This document shows, one piece after another, positions 14,717 to 22,068 of a stretch of 26,201 bases of DNA; positions within the stretch are counted from its first letter, which is position 1, and each line of letters starts with the position of its first letter. Source of the stretch: SG8-41 sp035259205. GTDB lineage: Bacteria; Pseudomonadota; Gammaproteobacteria; Burkholderiales; SG8-41. The stretch covers positions 1 to 26,201 of the forward strand of contig DATFWO010000395.1 of assembly GCA_035259205.1 (NCBI GenBank). The letters are read 5' to 3'. Made by a program: the position numbers and the translations under genes. Under the pieces are notes generated by a model, which had not been told where the DNA came from, searched no databases, and worked only from the letters and a program-made list of their open reading frames with translations.

Positions 14717-15698
14717 GACGTTCCAGCGCCAGCGGCTCCTCGTCCATGGCGGCGATCTGCTCGCGCAGTTCCAGTATGCGGTCCTGCCAGTAGCGCTGTG
14801 TGCCGAACCAGGGAAACGCCGCCGGAAACGCACGGTCCTCCCAGCGGCGCGCGATCCACGCCGAATAATGGATCAAACGCAGCGTTCGCAATGCCTCCAC
14901 CAGAGGCAGCTCGCCTGCGTCGAATTCCCGAAAATCTTCATATCCCGTGATGAGGTTCCCGAGCTGGCGGACCATGGAGTCCCGTTCGCCCGAGAGCAGC
15001 ATCCACAGGTCCTGCACGGCGGGCCCCATGCGGCTGTCGTCGAAGTCCACGAAGTGGGGACCGTCGTCAGTCCATAGCACGTTGCCGGCATGGCAGTCGC
15101 CGTGCAGGCGTATCGTCTTCACGTCGCCCGCTCGATCGATAGCGCGGCGCACGCCGTCAAGCGCGAGCGCCGTTACGCTGGTCCACGCCTCCAGCACATC
15201 GGCCGGAATCAGCCGGCTTTCGAGCAGCCACGCGCGCGGCTCGGTGCCGTAGCTTTCGATGTCCAGCGTCGGTCGACTGCCAAATGCGCGAGCGGCGCCG
15301 ACCGCATGCATGCGGCCGACAAAACGTCCTATCCATTCGAGTGTTTTCGGGTCTTCCAGCTCGGGCGCACGGCCGCCGCGCCGCGGGAACACTGTAAAGC
15401 GAAAGCCGTCGCATTCGTGCAACGTGCGCTGTTCGATCACCAGCGGCGCGGCTACGGGTATCTCGGCTCCGGCAAGATCCAGCGCAAATGCATGCTCTTC
15501 GAGGATCTGCGCGTCGCTCCAGCGCGCGGGCCGGTAAAACTTTGCAACGAGCGGCGGTCCCTCCTCCATCCAGGCCTGATAGACGCGATTCTCGTAGCTG
15601 TTGAGGGAAAGCAGTCGCCCATCAGGGCGCAGTCCGACGGAGGACATCGCGTCGAGTACGCGGTCAGGCGTGAGCCCGCTGTATGGGGCGGCTTTCAC
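14706..15698 (-). CDS. srkA: Stress response serine/threonine kinase SrkA (YihE/RdoA)
   Basis: The 330-aa protein is an aminoglycoside-phosphotransferase-fold kinase closely resembling SrkA/YihE. The family N-terminus GLTPDRVLDAMSSVGLRPDGRLLSLNSYENRVYQ carries the SYENRVY nucleotide-binding segment. The catalytic loop is LHGDCHAGNVLW (His199, Asp201, Asn206), and the metal-binding segment is VDFDDSRMGPAVQDLWML (Asp218). In E. coli SrkA counters stress-induced cell death by phosphorylating proteins. The length is normal. The start is GTG 15698, the only sensible one before the conserved N-terminus. It is first in the minus-strand series srkA, DUF2237, Bug. Its upstream region and its stop codon both overlap heptamer repeats. 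Confidence 0.9.
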   Translation of the reverse strand: MKAAPYSGLTPDRVLDAMSSVGLRPDGRLLSLNSYENRVYQAWMEEGPPLVAKFYRPARWSDAQILEEHAFALDLAGAEIPVAAPLVIEQRTLHECDGFRFTVFPRRGGRAPELEDPKTLEWIGRFVGRMHAVGAARAFGSRPTLDIESYGTEPRAWLLESRLIPADVLEAWTSVTALALDGVRRAIDRAGDVKTIRLHGDCHAGNVLWTDDGPHFVDFDDSRMGPAVQDLWMLLSGERDSMVRQLGNLITGYEDFREFDAGELPLVEALRTLRLIHYSAWIARRWEDRAFPAAFPWFGTQRYWQDRILELREQIAAMDEEPLALERRDR

Positions 15699-15715
15699 CG
15701 TCTCATTTTAAAGGC

Positions 15716-15743
15716 GTGACGCGTGGCGGGCGACGAGTGACGG
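15716..15743 (+). repeat. Four-unit heptamer repeat upstream of srkA
   Basis: Reading plus: GTGACGC, GTGGCGG, GCGACGA, GTGACGG, with no gaps. It lies 18 bp upstream of the srkA start in the divergent gap before the next Bug gene, where srkA promoter elements would be expected. Confidence 0.6.
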
Positions 15744-15762
15744 GAAATTCTTCTCCCCTATG

Positions 15763-15790
15763 CCCTTGGCGACTTCGCGCCCCTGGCGTC
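15763..15790. repeat. Dispersed CTTCGCG-rich repeat, copy 2
   Basis: CCCTTGGCGACTTCGCGC and the following CCCTGGCGTC closely match 8333-8363. It lies in the divergent srkA-Bug gap. A further degenerate piece (GGCCTTTGCGTCGAG) follows near 15820. Confidence 0.5.
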
Positions 15791-15872
15791 AAGGTGCTCG
15801 ATTTCCCTTGCGGTTTTTACGGCCTTTGCGTCGAGCCTTTTCTGATACGCTTGGCGCCGGGGGGATCGTTCA

Positions 15873-16832
15873 GTGCGCTACTGCCTTGTCTTTTTTCTTG
15901 CCTGTGTGTCTTGCGGGGCACCTGCCCAGACCTATCCGTCGCGGCCGATACGCGTGCTCATCCCCTTTCCCGCGGGCAGCGCGGCGGACATCATCGCGCG
16001 CGCCATGGAGCCGCAGTTGCGCGAGCGGCTGGGACAATCGCTCGTAATCGACAATCGCGGCGGGGCGGGCGGCAACATCGCGGCGGAAATGACCGCGAAG
16101 AGCGCGCCCGACGGCTACACCATCATGATGGCGACGATCGGGACCCACGCCATCAACCACAGCTTGTATTCCAGGCTGCCGTTTCACCCGGTCCGCGATT
16201 TCACGCCGGTCACCCTGGTAGGCGACAGTCCCAACGCGCTGGTGACCACCCCGAGAGTCCAGGCGAATTCCATCCAGGACCTGATCGCCCTCGCCAAAGC
16301 GAAACCCGGACAACTCAACTACGGGTCGTCCGGCTCGGGCACGACAGTGCACCTCTCCGGGGAACTTTTCAGCGTAATGACCGGCATCAAGATGGTGCAC
16401 ATCCCGTACAAGGGCGCGACCGAGGCGCTCACCGGATTGCTCGGCGGGCAGACCGACCTCATGTTCGCGAGCCTGTCTTCGTCGATTCCACTCATCAGAT
16501 CGGGGAAGCTCAAGGCGTTCGGCGTAACCGGCGCCCAGCGCTCGCGGTCGTTACCCGATCTCCCCACGGTAGCGGAAGCAGGCAACCTCCCTGGTTTTGC
16601 GGCGACCGCCTGGTTCGGGATCGTGGGTCCTGCGGGCGTGGCCAAGCCATCGGTCGCCACGCTCAACAAGGCTGCGCTCGAAACGCTCAATACACAGGAA
16701 GTCAAAGACCGGCTGTTCAACTCGGGAGTCGAAGTGCGCTCGAGCACGCCGGAGGACTTTGCGCGCCTGATCGAGAGTGAAATGGCGAAGTGGGCGAAAG
16801 TCGTGAAAGCGTCCGGCGCCAAAGTCGATTGA
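15873..16832 (+). CDS. Bug/TctC-family receptor
   Basis: This 319-aa periplasmic receptor has a short signal peptide (residues 1-18, cleavage after APA). The mature protein starts QTYPSRPIRVLIPFPAGSAAD and continues with the standard Bug segments DNRGGAGGNIAAE, APDGYT, HIPYKGATEALTGLLGGQ, LPTVAEA and AKWAKVVKASG. The domain is the closed two-lobe venus-flytrap that binds carboxylates through water-mediated contacts. GTG 15873 is preceded by a GGGGGG-rich ribosome site. It is divergent from srkA and stands alone: the next 616 bp contain only a weak ORF and a large inverted repeat. The ligand cannot be predicted from sequence alone. Confidence 0.9.
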   Translation: MRYCLVFFLACVSCGAPAQTYPSRPIRVLIPFPAGSAADIIARAMEPQLRERLGQSLVIDNRGGAGGNIAAEMTAKSAPDGYTIMMATIGTHAINHSLYSRLPFHPVRDFTPVTLVGDSPNALVTTPRVQANSIQDLIALAKAKPGQLNYGSSGSGTTVHLSGELFSVMTGIKMVHIPYKGATEALTGLLGGQTDLMFASLSSSIPLIRSGKLKAFGVTGAQRSRSLPDLPTVAEAGNLPGFAATAWFGIVGPAGVAKPSVATLNKAALETLNTQEVKDRLFNSGVEVRSSTPEDFARLIESEMAKWAKVVKASGAKVD

Positions 16833-16854
16833 CGTCGCGGCGCCGCTCCCCGAA

Positions 16855-16922
16855 CGGCCCCCTCGCCCTGTCCTTCTCCCCCAGTGCAAGCGGGAGAGAC
16901 TGCTCAGCGGGCGAGGGGGCCG
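16855..16922. repeat. Strong 14-bp inverted repeat with nested hairpin after Bug gene
   Basis: CGGCCCCCTCGCCC (16855-16868) pairs perfectly with GGGCGAGGGGGCCG (16909-16922). Inside the loop TCTCCC (16875-16880) pairs with GGGAGA (16892-16897). The element lies 22 bp after the Bug stop and could terminate that transcript, although it has no T tract. CCTCTCCC...GGGAGAGG cassettes of this look are common dispersed intergenic elements in high-GC proteobacteria. Confidence 0.65.
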
Positions 16923-17106
16923 GGGAAATCCAGGCCGATACGCTTCTAGTACCACATGCCGGCCTGCTTCGCGTGCGAACGACAACTAATTCACGTTTCA
17001 CGCAGAGCGGGCCGGCTGTTCCCATCCATGCAAAATTCATGCAAGGAACCACATCCGCCGCATCTGGCGCCGGAGGACGCTGGAACGGCGCACAAAGGAG
17101 GCCACG

Positions 17107-17376
17107 GTGAACCTTCCGGAACGAATTGGAATTACGATGAATCGCTGTACCCGATCGGCCGGGTGGTCCGGGCTGTCATCAATTCGTCGCCCGGCGTCCG
17201 CCGGTCGGCGGCGGTGCGCCATGACGGGATTCATGCCATCAGTTCTGCGCGCTCGCCGCGCATCCCTTTGGTGCGCGGCCGTGCTCGTCGCGTCGAGCTT
17301 TGCGGCGCGCGCTCAATCGGAGAAGGCCACGATTCGGAACCCGGCCGGAAGGGGCTCCGTTTCCGCCACTCGTTGA
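17107..17376 (+). CDS. Small hypothetical ORF with orphan signal-peptide-like segment
   Basis: This 89-aa frame sits in the 616-bp gap between the Bug gene and the GST. The GTG at 17107 has a near-ideal ribosome site (AAAGGAGG, 6 bases upstream). The N-terminal half is basic and featureless. From about residue 39 (MTGFMPSVLRARRASLW) a basic segment leads into AAVLVASSFAARAQ, a convincing Sec signal peptide with an ARA-Q cleavage site, followed by only about 20 more residues. It may be a tiny exported peptide, or the remnant of a secreted protein whose body was deleted. I do not recognise the sequence. The rest of the gap (16923-17106 and 17377-17448) shows nothing further. Confidence 0.3.
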   Translation: MNLPERIGITMNRCTRSAGWSGLSSIRRPASAGRRRCAMTGFMPSVLRARRASLWCAAVLVASSFAARAQSEKATIRNPAGRGSVSATR

Positions 17377-17448
17377 AACGCCCGCCCAGTTGTGCCAGCA
17401 TCGCCGTTCCGCAGTCGGAAAACGAACGACCAGCAAATGGAGGAGTCG

Positions 17449-18156
17449 ATGCCGTCCAAGTTCATGCTTTGCAGCTTCAAGACCTGCCCCTGGGTGCAGC
17501 GCGCCGCTATCGTGCTGCAGGCGAAGAAGGTTCCGTACGACATCACCTATATCGACCGCGACCAGCGTCCGGCGTGGTTCCTCGCGATCTCCCCGCACTC
17601 CAAGGTGCCGGTTCTCAGAGTCGATGAAAAAGAGGCGTTGTTCGAATCGAATGCCATCGCCGAATACCTGGACGAAACCGCGGCGCCCCGGCTACACCCC
17701 GAGGATTCCATCGTGCGGGCGCGCAACCGCGCCTGGACCGACTACGTGCCGACCTTCGCCAGCGCGATATCGGGCGCGATGTACTCGGACTCGGAGGAAG
17801 AGTTCGCGGCCAAGGCGGCCAAGATCTCCGGCCCCTTCGGCAAGCTCGAGGAAGCGCTCGCCAAGCGCGGCAACCCCGGCCCTTATTTCAACGGGCCGAA
17901 GTTCTCGCTGGTCGACGCCGCCTATGCCCCGTTCCTGCAGCGCTATACCTTCATGGACCGGCTGCGGCCCGTGGGCGTCATCGAGAAGTTTCCGCTACTC
18001 GCCGCCTGGCGCGATGCGCTCCTTGCGGCGCCGGCGGTGAAGGCCTCGACCGTCTCGAACATCGAAGCCGTTTGGCAGGAGAATCTCATCCTGCGCAAGC
18101 GCTGGCTTTCGAAATTCGTCTCGGAAAGCGTGGTCGGCGCGGCGCTGGTCGAATAG
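17449..18156 (+). CDS. Glutathione S-transferase, Cys-type (omega/SspA-like)
   Basis: The 235-aa protein has an N-terminal thioredoxin-like GST domain (residues about 5-80): SFKTCPWVQRAAIVL with a probable catalytic Cys13 in the CPW/V motif, the cis-Pro segment SKVPVL, and the glutathione-binding FESNAIAEYLDE. A helical C-terminal domain follows with FSLVDAAYAPFL. The Cys motif groups it with omega-type or CPXXQ GSTs, which favour thiol transfer and dehydroascorbate or glutathionyl reductions over conjugation. GGAGGAG 7 bases upstream fixes ATG 17449; the longer frame to 17392 is not needed. It is convergent with the large hydrolase, with 7 bp between stops. Confidence 0.9.
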   Translation: MPSKFMLCSFKTCPWVQRAAIVLQAKKVPYDITYIDRDQRPAWFLAISPHSKVPVLRVDEKEALFESNAIAEYLDETAAPRLHPEDSIVRARNRAWTDYVPTFASAISGAMYSDSEEEFAAKAAKISGPFGKLEEALAKRGNPGPYFNGPKFSLVDAAYAPFLQRYTFMDRLRPVGVIEKFPLLAAWRDALLAAPAVKASTVSNIEAVWQENLILRKRWLSKFVSESVVGAALVE

Positions 18157-18163
18157 CTGCCCG

Positions 18164-20074
18164 TCAGCTCACCGGCGCAAGCGTCGATGCTGCGTGGAAG
18201 AAGTCCCAGCGCCGGCCGGCGCGCTCCACGATAGCTTCGACGTCTTCCGCCAGCACGTGCCGCGCGGCAACGAGCTGCTGCGCGGCCTCGCGCACCCGTT
18301 CCAGGTACGCCGCGCGCGAAGGGTAGCGCTCCTCGACAGCCGGGCGCGGGTCGCCCGCCTCTTCGCGCTCGGCGCGCGTCAGCGCGAACGGCAAGGTCGA
18401 GCCCATCATGGACATGAGGTCGCCCGGCGCGCCCTGCTCCGCGTGACGCGGATTCCACCCCGTGAAGGTCGCCAGCGGCGCCGCTAGCTCCGGCGGCCGT
18501 ATGCCTGCAACCTCGTTGCCATCGGCGTCGACGGCGGAAACGTAGGTGCGATAGGGCGCACCGCACGTGGGCGGATAAGCTGCAATGCCCCGCTCGCAGT
18601 CGGGCCCGAAGTCCAGGTGCAGGGGGCGGGCGATGCGGTCGGGAAAGCGCACGCCGGGGAGACGCCGGAAATAACGGCCAACGGATTCGGCTTCGACGGC
18701 CGTCCCGTCGGCGATGCGCGGGAAAGCGCTGGGGGGCGGCTCGACGCCGTCATTCACCCAGCGGTCCAGATTCACCAGCGCGCTCCGCAGCAGCGGCGCG
18801 TAGTCCACCACGTTGAAGCGATGATGGCCGCGCCCACCGGTATTGGGATCGGCAGCAAGCGGCGGCAGCGCGCCCGGCGTGTGCTGCGTCCCGGAGAAAA
18901 GATATGCGCGCACGAAATCCGGCGGCTCGAGATCGCGGCGTCCCTCGGCATCGGTGTGGATGAGCGAGCCGTCGCCGCGCCAGTACTCGGCGGACGTGTT
19001 GGTCGCGAAGATGCGCGGCACGCGCCCGCGCTGCTTGAAACGGCTCAGCAGCGCGCCATAGTCGAATGGCGGCAGGCTCCCCACCGCCTCCTGGGCGTTG
19101 AGGGAAGGCTGGCCGAAGCGCAGGTTGAATTCTCCGCGCCGCGCGCCGGCGACGTGCGGGAAAACGGCGTCGAACACCATCCGTCCCTGCTCGTCCTCGT
19201 CGAGCCCCAGAAAGAGCATGTGGCGCAGGAAGCGCCCGCTCTGGGAGACACCGAAGAGATACGCGCGGGTGAGCGACCCGGCGCAGGGGTTGTCGCTCGC
19301 TGCAGGCGCCCAGCGCAGCCAGGCCGCACAGTCACGAACGGCGACAAAGCCCAGGCCCACCAGCGGTGGGTTGGCGGACCGATAGACCACGTCGTAGATC
19401 GCTCCCGGCGTGAATCCCGCCTTCATCTCGATATGGCTCGCATCGGAGAAGCGCCACGCCGATCGCGGCAACTCGGTAACGGCGGCGCCCGAGTGTTCAC
19501 GCATTGTGACGCGGGCCTCGGAATCCGCGAGATCGAGGACGGGATGCGGGATGTGGTAGCGGTCGGCAAGTGGCAACGTATCGACTCGCGTGTTCGGATG
19601 CAGCTCGCAGCGGATGAAGCCGGCGACGCCGCGCGCGCGCGGAACGTCGAGCGCCATGAGACCGTCGCGGCGCGGCACGTCGGGTTGCCAGCCGATCCAC
19701 GCCACCGTATAGCCGTGCCGCATCAGGAACCCGTTACCGAAGTCTTCGGGCGTCGCCGGGTCCGGAACGCGCGGCGCGCTGTTGAACATTCCGAGTGCGA
19801 CCTTGCGCCCGCGATTGCCAACGTCGAGCAGCAGCCGCCCGTTGCCCTTGCCCGCATCGACCGGCTTCAGCACGTAAAAATCTCCGGAAAATTCGACCCG
19901 CCCCGCGCTGTTCTTCGGCGCCAGCGTCATGTCGGTGATGTTCCGGTGCAGGGGATGCGCCGGATCGACGGCGAAGCGCATGGTCCCGGCGATCTTTTCA
20001 TATGCACCGGCTGCGCCGAACGGTTTTCCGCCGAGCACTTTCTCGCGCGTCAGAATCTCGAGTCCCGTCACCAT
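18164..20074 (-). CDS. Large alpha/beta hydrolase domain protein (Abhydrolase_10-like)
   Basis: This 636-aa protein resembles the large alpha/beta-hydrolase-domain proteins found in many proteobacteria (Pfam Abhydrolase_10 type). An N-terminal beta-rich part (residues 1-150, GAAGAYEKIAGTMRFAVDP and VEFSGDFYVLKP) precedes the core, with AYLFGVSQSGRFLRHMLFLG holding the predicted nucleophile Ser277 (G-V-S-Q-S-G). A conserved block with IFATNTSAEYWRGDGSL and YLFSGTQHTPG follows, and then a C-terminal helical tail. The function is not established and no signal peptide is visible. ATG 20074 is supported by AGGAG nine bases upstream and fits the conserved N-terminus; the open frame continues to 20362 but that part overlaps the next gene. 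It is 62 bp downstream of the exported hypothetical gene. Confidence 0.85.
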   Translation of the reverse strand: MVTGLEILTREKVLGGKPFGAAGAYEKIAGTMRFAVDPAHPLHRNITDMTLAPKNSAGRVEFSGDFYVLKPVDAGKGNGRLLLDVGNRGRKVALGMFNSAPRVPDPATPEDFGNGFLMRHGYTVAWIGWQPDVPRRDGLMALDVPRARGVAGFIRCELHPNTRVDTLPLADRYHIPHPVLDLADSEARVTMREHSGAAVTELPRSAWRFSDASHIEMKAGFTPGAIYDVVYRSANPPLVGLGFVAVRDCAAWLRWAPAASDNPCAGSLTRAYLFGVSQSGRFLRHMLFLGLDEDEQGRMVFDAVFPHVAGARRGEFNLRFGQPSLNAQEAVGSLPPFDYGALLSRFKQRGRVPRIFATNTSAEYWRGDGSLIHTDAEGRRDLEPPDFVRAYLFSGTQHTPGALPPLAADPNTGGRGHHRFNVVDYAPLLRSALVNLDRWVNDGVEPPPSAFPRIADGTAVEAESVGRYFRRLPGVRFPDRIARPLHLDFGPDCERGIAAYPPTCGAPYRTYVSAVDADGNEVAGIRPPELAAPLATFTGWNPRHAEQGAPGDLMSMMGSTLPFALTRAEREEAGDPRPAVEERYPSRAAYLERVREAAQQLVAARHVLAEDVEAIVERAGRRWDFFHAASTLAPVS

Positions 20075-20136
20075 ATCGTTTGCTCCTGGATTGAAGGCAT
20101 TGCGGCGCAGCCCGCACGAGCACGCCGGTTTCAGAA

Positions 20137-20874
20137 TCAGAACTTCACGGCGTCCGATTTCTGCCGCTCGTACTCGCGCCGGCTGGCCTCGCGGCGCGCG
20201 TCGGCCGCTTTCTGCTCGTCCTGCAGCATGAACTTGTAGTCGTTCAGCACCGCGCGGAAATATTCGACCTTGCCGTCCTGGCCGGTGCGAAAGTGTATCT
20301 TGAGAAACGAGCCCATGTTGTCGGCGACCGGCAGCCGGCTCTTGAGGTGCCAGGTCAGCCACCAGCCCGAGGCGCCGCGCTCGTCCGGCGCGCCGTAGCG
20401 CGCCGTCAGGTCCGCCATCAGCTTCTCCGGCAGCGGACCGTCGCGCAAGGTTTGCTCATACATGACGAGGCCGCCGACACCGCCGGTGACGGGCGAGCTG
20501 AAGGCGACCGTGAACTTCGACCCGTCCGAGAGTCGCAGCGTCTCTTCGTAGGCCGAATACGCCGGCGGCTTCCAGTCCGGTTTGCGCTCGGGACGGATCT
20601 CGACGACCTCCGAGCCGAGCTTGCTCTCCAGCTCCTGCAGCGTCATGCCGAGACGCAGCCCCCGCACAGTGAAATTCGTCCGCGTTTCGGCAGCTTTGGC
20701 CCACACCGCCTCGTTGGCCGCTCTCGCGGCCCGCTGCTCTTCCGGCGCTGGCTTTGTGCTCGCCGGTTGCGCCCGGGCCGGCACAGGCCATGAGGCCGCG
20801 ATCAGCGTCCCCGCAGCGATCGCGATTACGCGTGCCGACGGCCGCCAACCGATTTCGCGGTGGCCTTGCGCCAT
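20137..20874 (-). CDS. Exported hypothetical protein
   Basis: This 245-aa protein has a Sec signal peptide (hydrophobic VIAIAAGTLIAASW, cleavage after ARA, residue 35). The mature part begins with an Ala/Glu-rich helix, then VRGLRLGMTLQELESKLG, a BamE/SmpA-like strand-helix motif (GMTxxEV...LG). A beta-rich domain with FTVAFSSPV, LVMYEQTL and LTARYGAP follows, and the C-terminus is a highly charged helix (DEQKAADARREASRREYERQ). I do not recognise a family and assign no function; a periplasmic or outer-membrane-associated role is plausible. GGGGGAG lies upstream of ATG 20874. It is divergent from the Bug operon (143-bp gap) and probably co-transcribed with the downstream hydrolase. Confidence 0.75.
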   Translation of the reverse strand: MAQGHREIGWRPSARVIAIAAGTLIAASWPVPARAQPASTKPAPEEQRAARAANEAVWAKAAETRTNFTVRGLRLGMTLQELESKLGSEVVEIRPERKPDWKPPAYSAYEETLRLSDGSKFTVAFSSPVTGGVGGLVMYEQTLRDGPLPEKLMADLTARYGAPDERGASGWWLTWHLKSRLPVADNMGSFLKIHFRTGQDGKVEYFRAVLNDYKFMLQDEQKAADARREASRREYERQKSDAVKF

Positions 20875-21017
20875 ATGTATACAACTCCCCCGTCGTCAGA
20901 GACTACATGCTACTCCACGCCGCCGGCGAGGTGTTTTCAAAGGTGCAAGAGCGCCCGCCTCATTGCAAAATAGCGTGTGCTTGGGTGCGCCGTTTCGTGC
21001 ATCGGGGAGGACATTCC

Positions 21018-21989
21018 ATGATCCGCATTTCTAGTGTCGGGGTACTGCTGCTTGCCGGCTTTGCATTGCACCCGGGCAGCGCATGCCCGCAGAGTTATCC
21101 CAATCGGGCCATTCGCGTCATCGTCCCCGCCGCGCCCGGCGATAGCTGCGACATCCTTACCCGGTTGATCGGGCACAAGGTCGGCGAGCGCCTGGGCCAG
21201 CAGTTCGCAGCCGACAACCGGCCCGGCGCGAGCGGCATGATCGGCCTGCAACTGATCGCGCAGGCGCCGCCAGACGGCTACACCATCGGCTGCGGCCAGG
21301 GCGGCAACATGGTGATCGTGCCGCTTGCAACCCAGAAGGTCCCCTACGACACGTTCAAGGATTTCGCGCCGATCCAGCTCACCGTGTCCAACTTCCTGGC
21401 GCTGGTGGTGCACCCGAGCGTGCCGTTCAGGAACGTGAAGGATCTCGTCGACTACGGCCGGGCCAATCCCGGAAAGCTCGCCTTCGGCACGAACGGCGAA
21501 GGCGCGTTCATCCACTTCTCGGTGGAGCTGCTGCGCACCAAGGGGGGCTTCACCTACCTGCACGTGCCGTACAAGAGCGTGACGTCGATCGTCACCGAGA
21601 TCATGAGCGGGCGCATCGACGCGACGATTTCCTCGTTCATCTCGCTCTATCCGCACATCACGGCAGGGAGGCTCAAGCTCCTGGCGATCGGCAGGGACAA
21701 GCGTCATCCCAAGTATCCCGATTTCCCGACGATCGCGGAGACGCTGCCCGGCTACGAGAACGGCGGCTGGTTCGGCTTCATCGCGCCGGCGCGCGTGCCA
21801 AAAGAGATCATCACGCTGCTCAACGGCGAGATGAACCGCGCGATGAAGCTCCCGGACGTGGCGGAGAAGCTCGATACACTGGGCCTCGAGGTCCACACCG
21901 AGTCCCCCGAGTATTTCACCGAGGTAATCCGGCGCGACTTCGACAAGTGGGGCAAGGTCGCGCGCGACATCGGGTTCAAGCCGCGCTAG
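21018..21989 (+). CDS. Bug/TctC-family receptor (first gene of the Bug-PrpD-Bug operon)
   Basis: The 323-aa periplasmic receptor has a signal peptide of about 22 residues (VGVLLLAGFALHPGSA). The mature part starts PQSYPNRAIRVIVPAAPGDSCD. The usual GGxxD ligand-loop region is altered to GDSCD, and the position following PDGYT is unusual (IGCGQGGNM). HVPYKSVTSIVTEIMSGRID and the C-terminal FDKWGKVARDIGF complete the family pattern. GGGGAGG 8 bases upstream fixes ATG 21018. It is followed after 79 bp by an MmgE/PrpD gene and then by a second Bug gene, all plus strand. The variant binding loop suggests a ligand different from that of the other three Bug proteins here. Confidence 0.9.
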   Translation: MIRISSVGVLLLAGFALHPGSACPQSYPNRAIRVIVPAAPGDSCDILTRLIGHKVGERLGQQFAADNRPGASGMIGLQLIAQAPPDGYTIGCGQGGNMVIVPLATQKVPYDTFKDFAPIQLTVSNFLALVVHPSVPFRNVKDLVDYGRANPGKLAFGTNGEGAFIHFSVELLRTKGGFTYLHVPYKSVTSIVTEIMSGRIDATISSFISLYPHITAGRLKLLAIGRDKRHPKYPDFPTIAETLPGYENGGWFGFIAPARVPKEIITLLNGEMNRAMKLPDVAEKLDTLGLEVHTESPEYFTEVIRRDFDKWGKVARDIGFKPR

Positions 21990-22068
21990 CGCAGCCGTCA
22001 GCTTCAGTTGGATACCGTGTTTTATTTTGGAAGTTCCCGCTCGCCGTTCTCCATTCGCCGAACTTAAA

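Noticed and set aside
12393..15743. Heptamer repeats considered as a CRISPR array
   Set aside because: The units are 7 bp and degenerate, there are no 20-40 bp repeats with unique spacers and no cas genes.
18617..20239. Long open frame (540 codons) on the plus strand
   Set aside because: It is antisense to the large alpha/beta hydrolase. The composition is Arg/Ala/Gly-rich with no domain.
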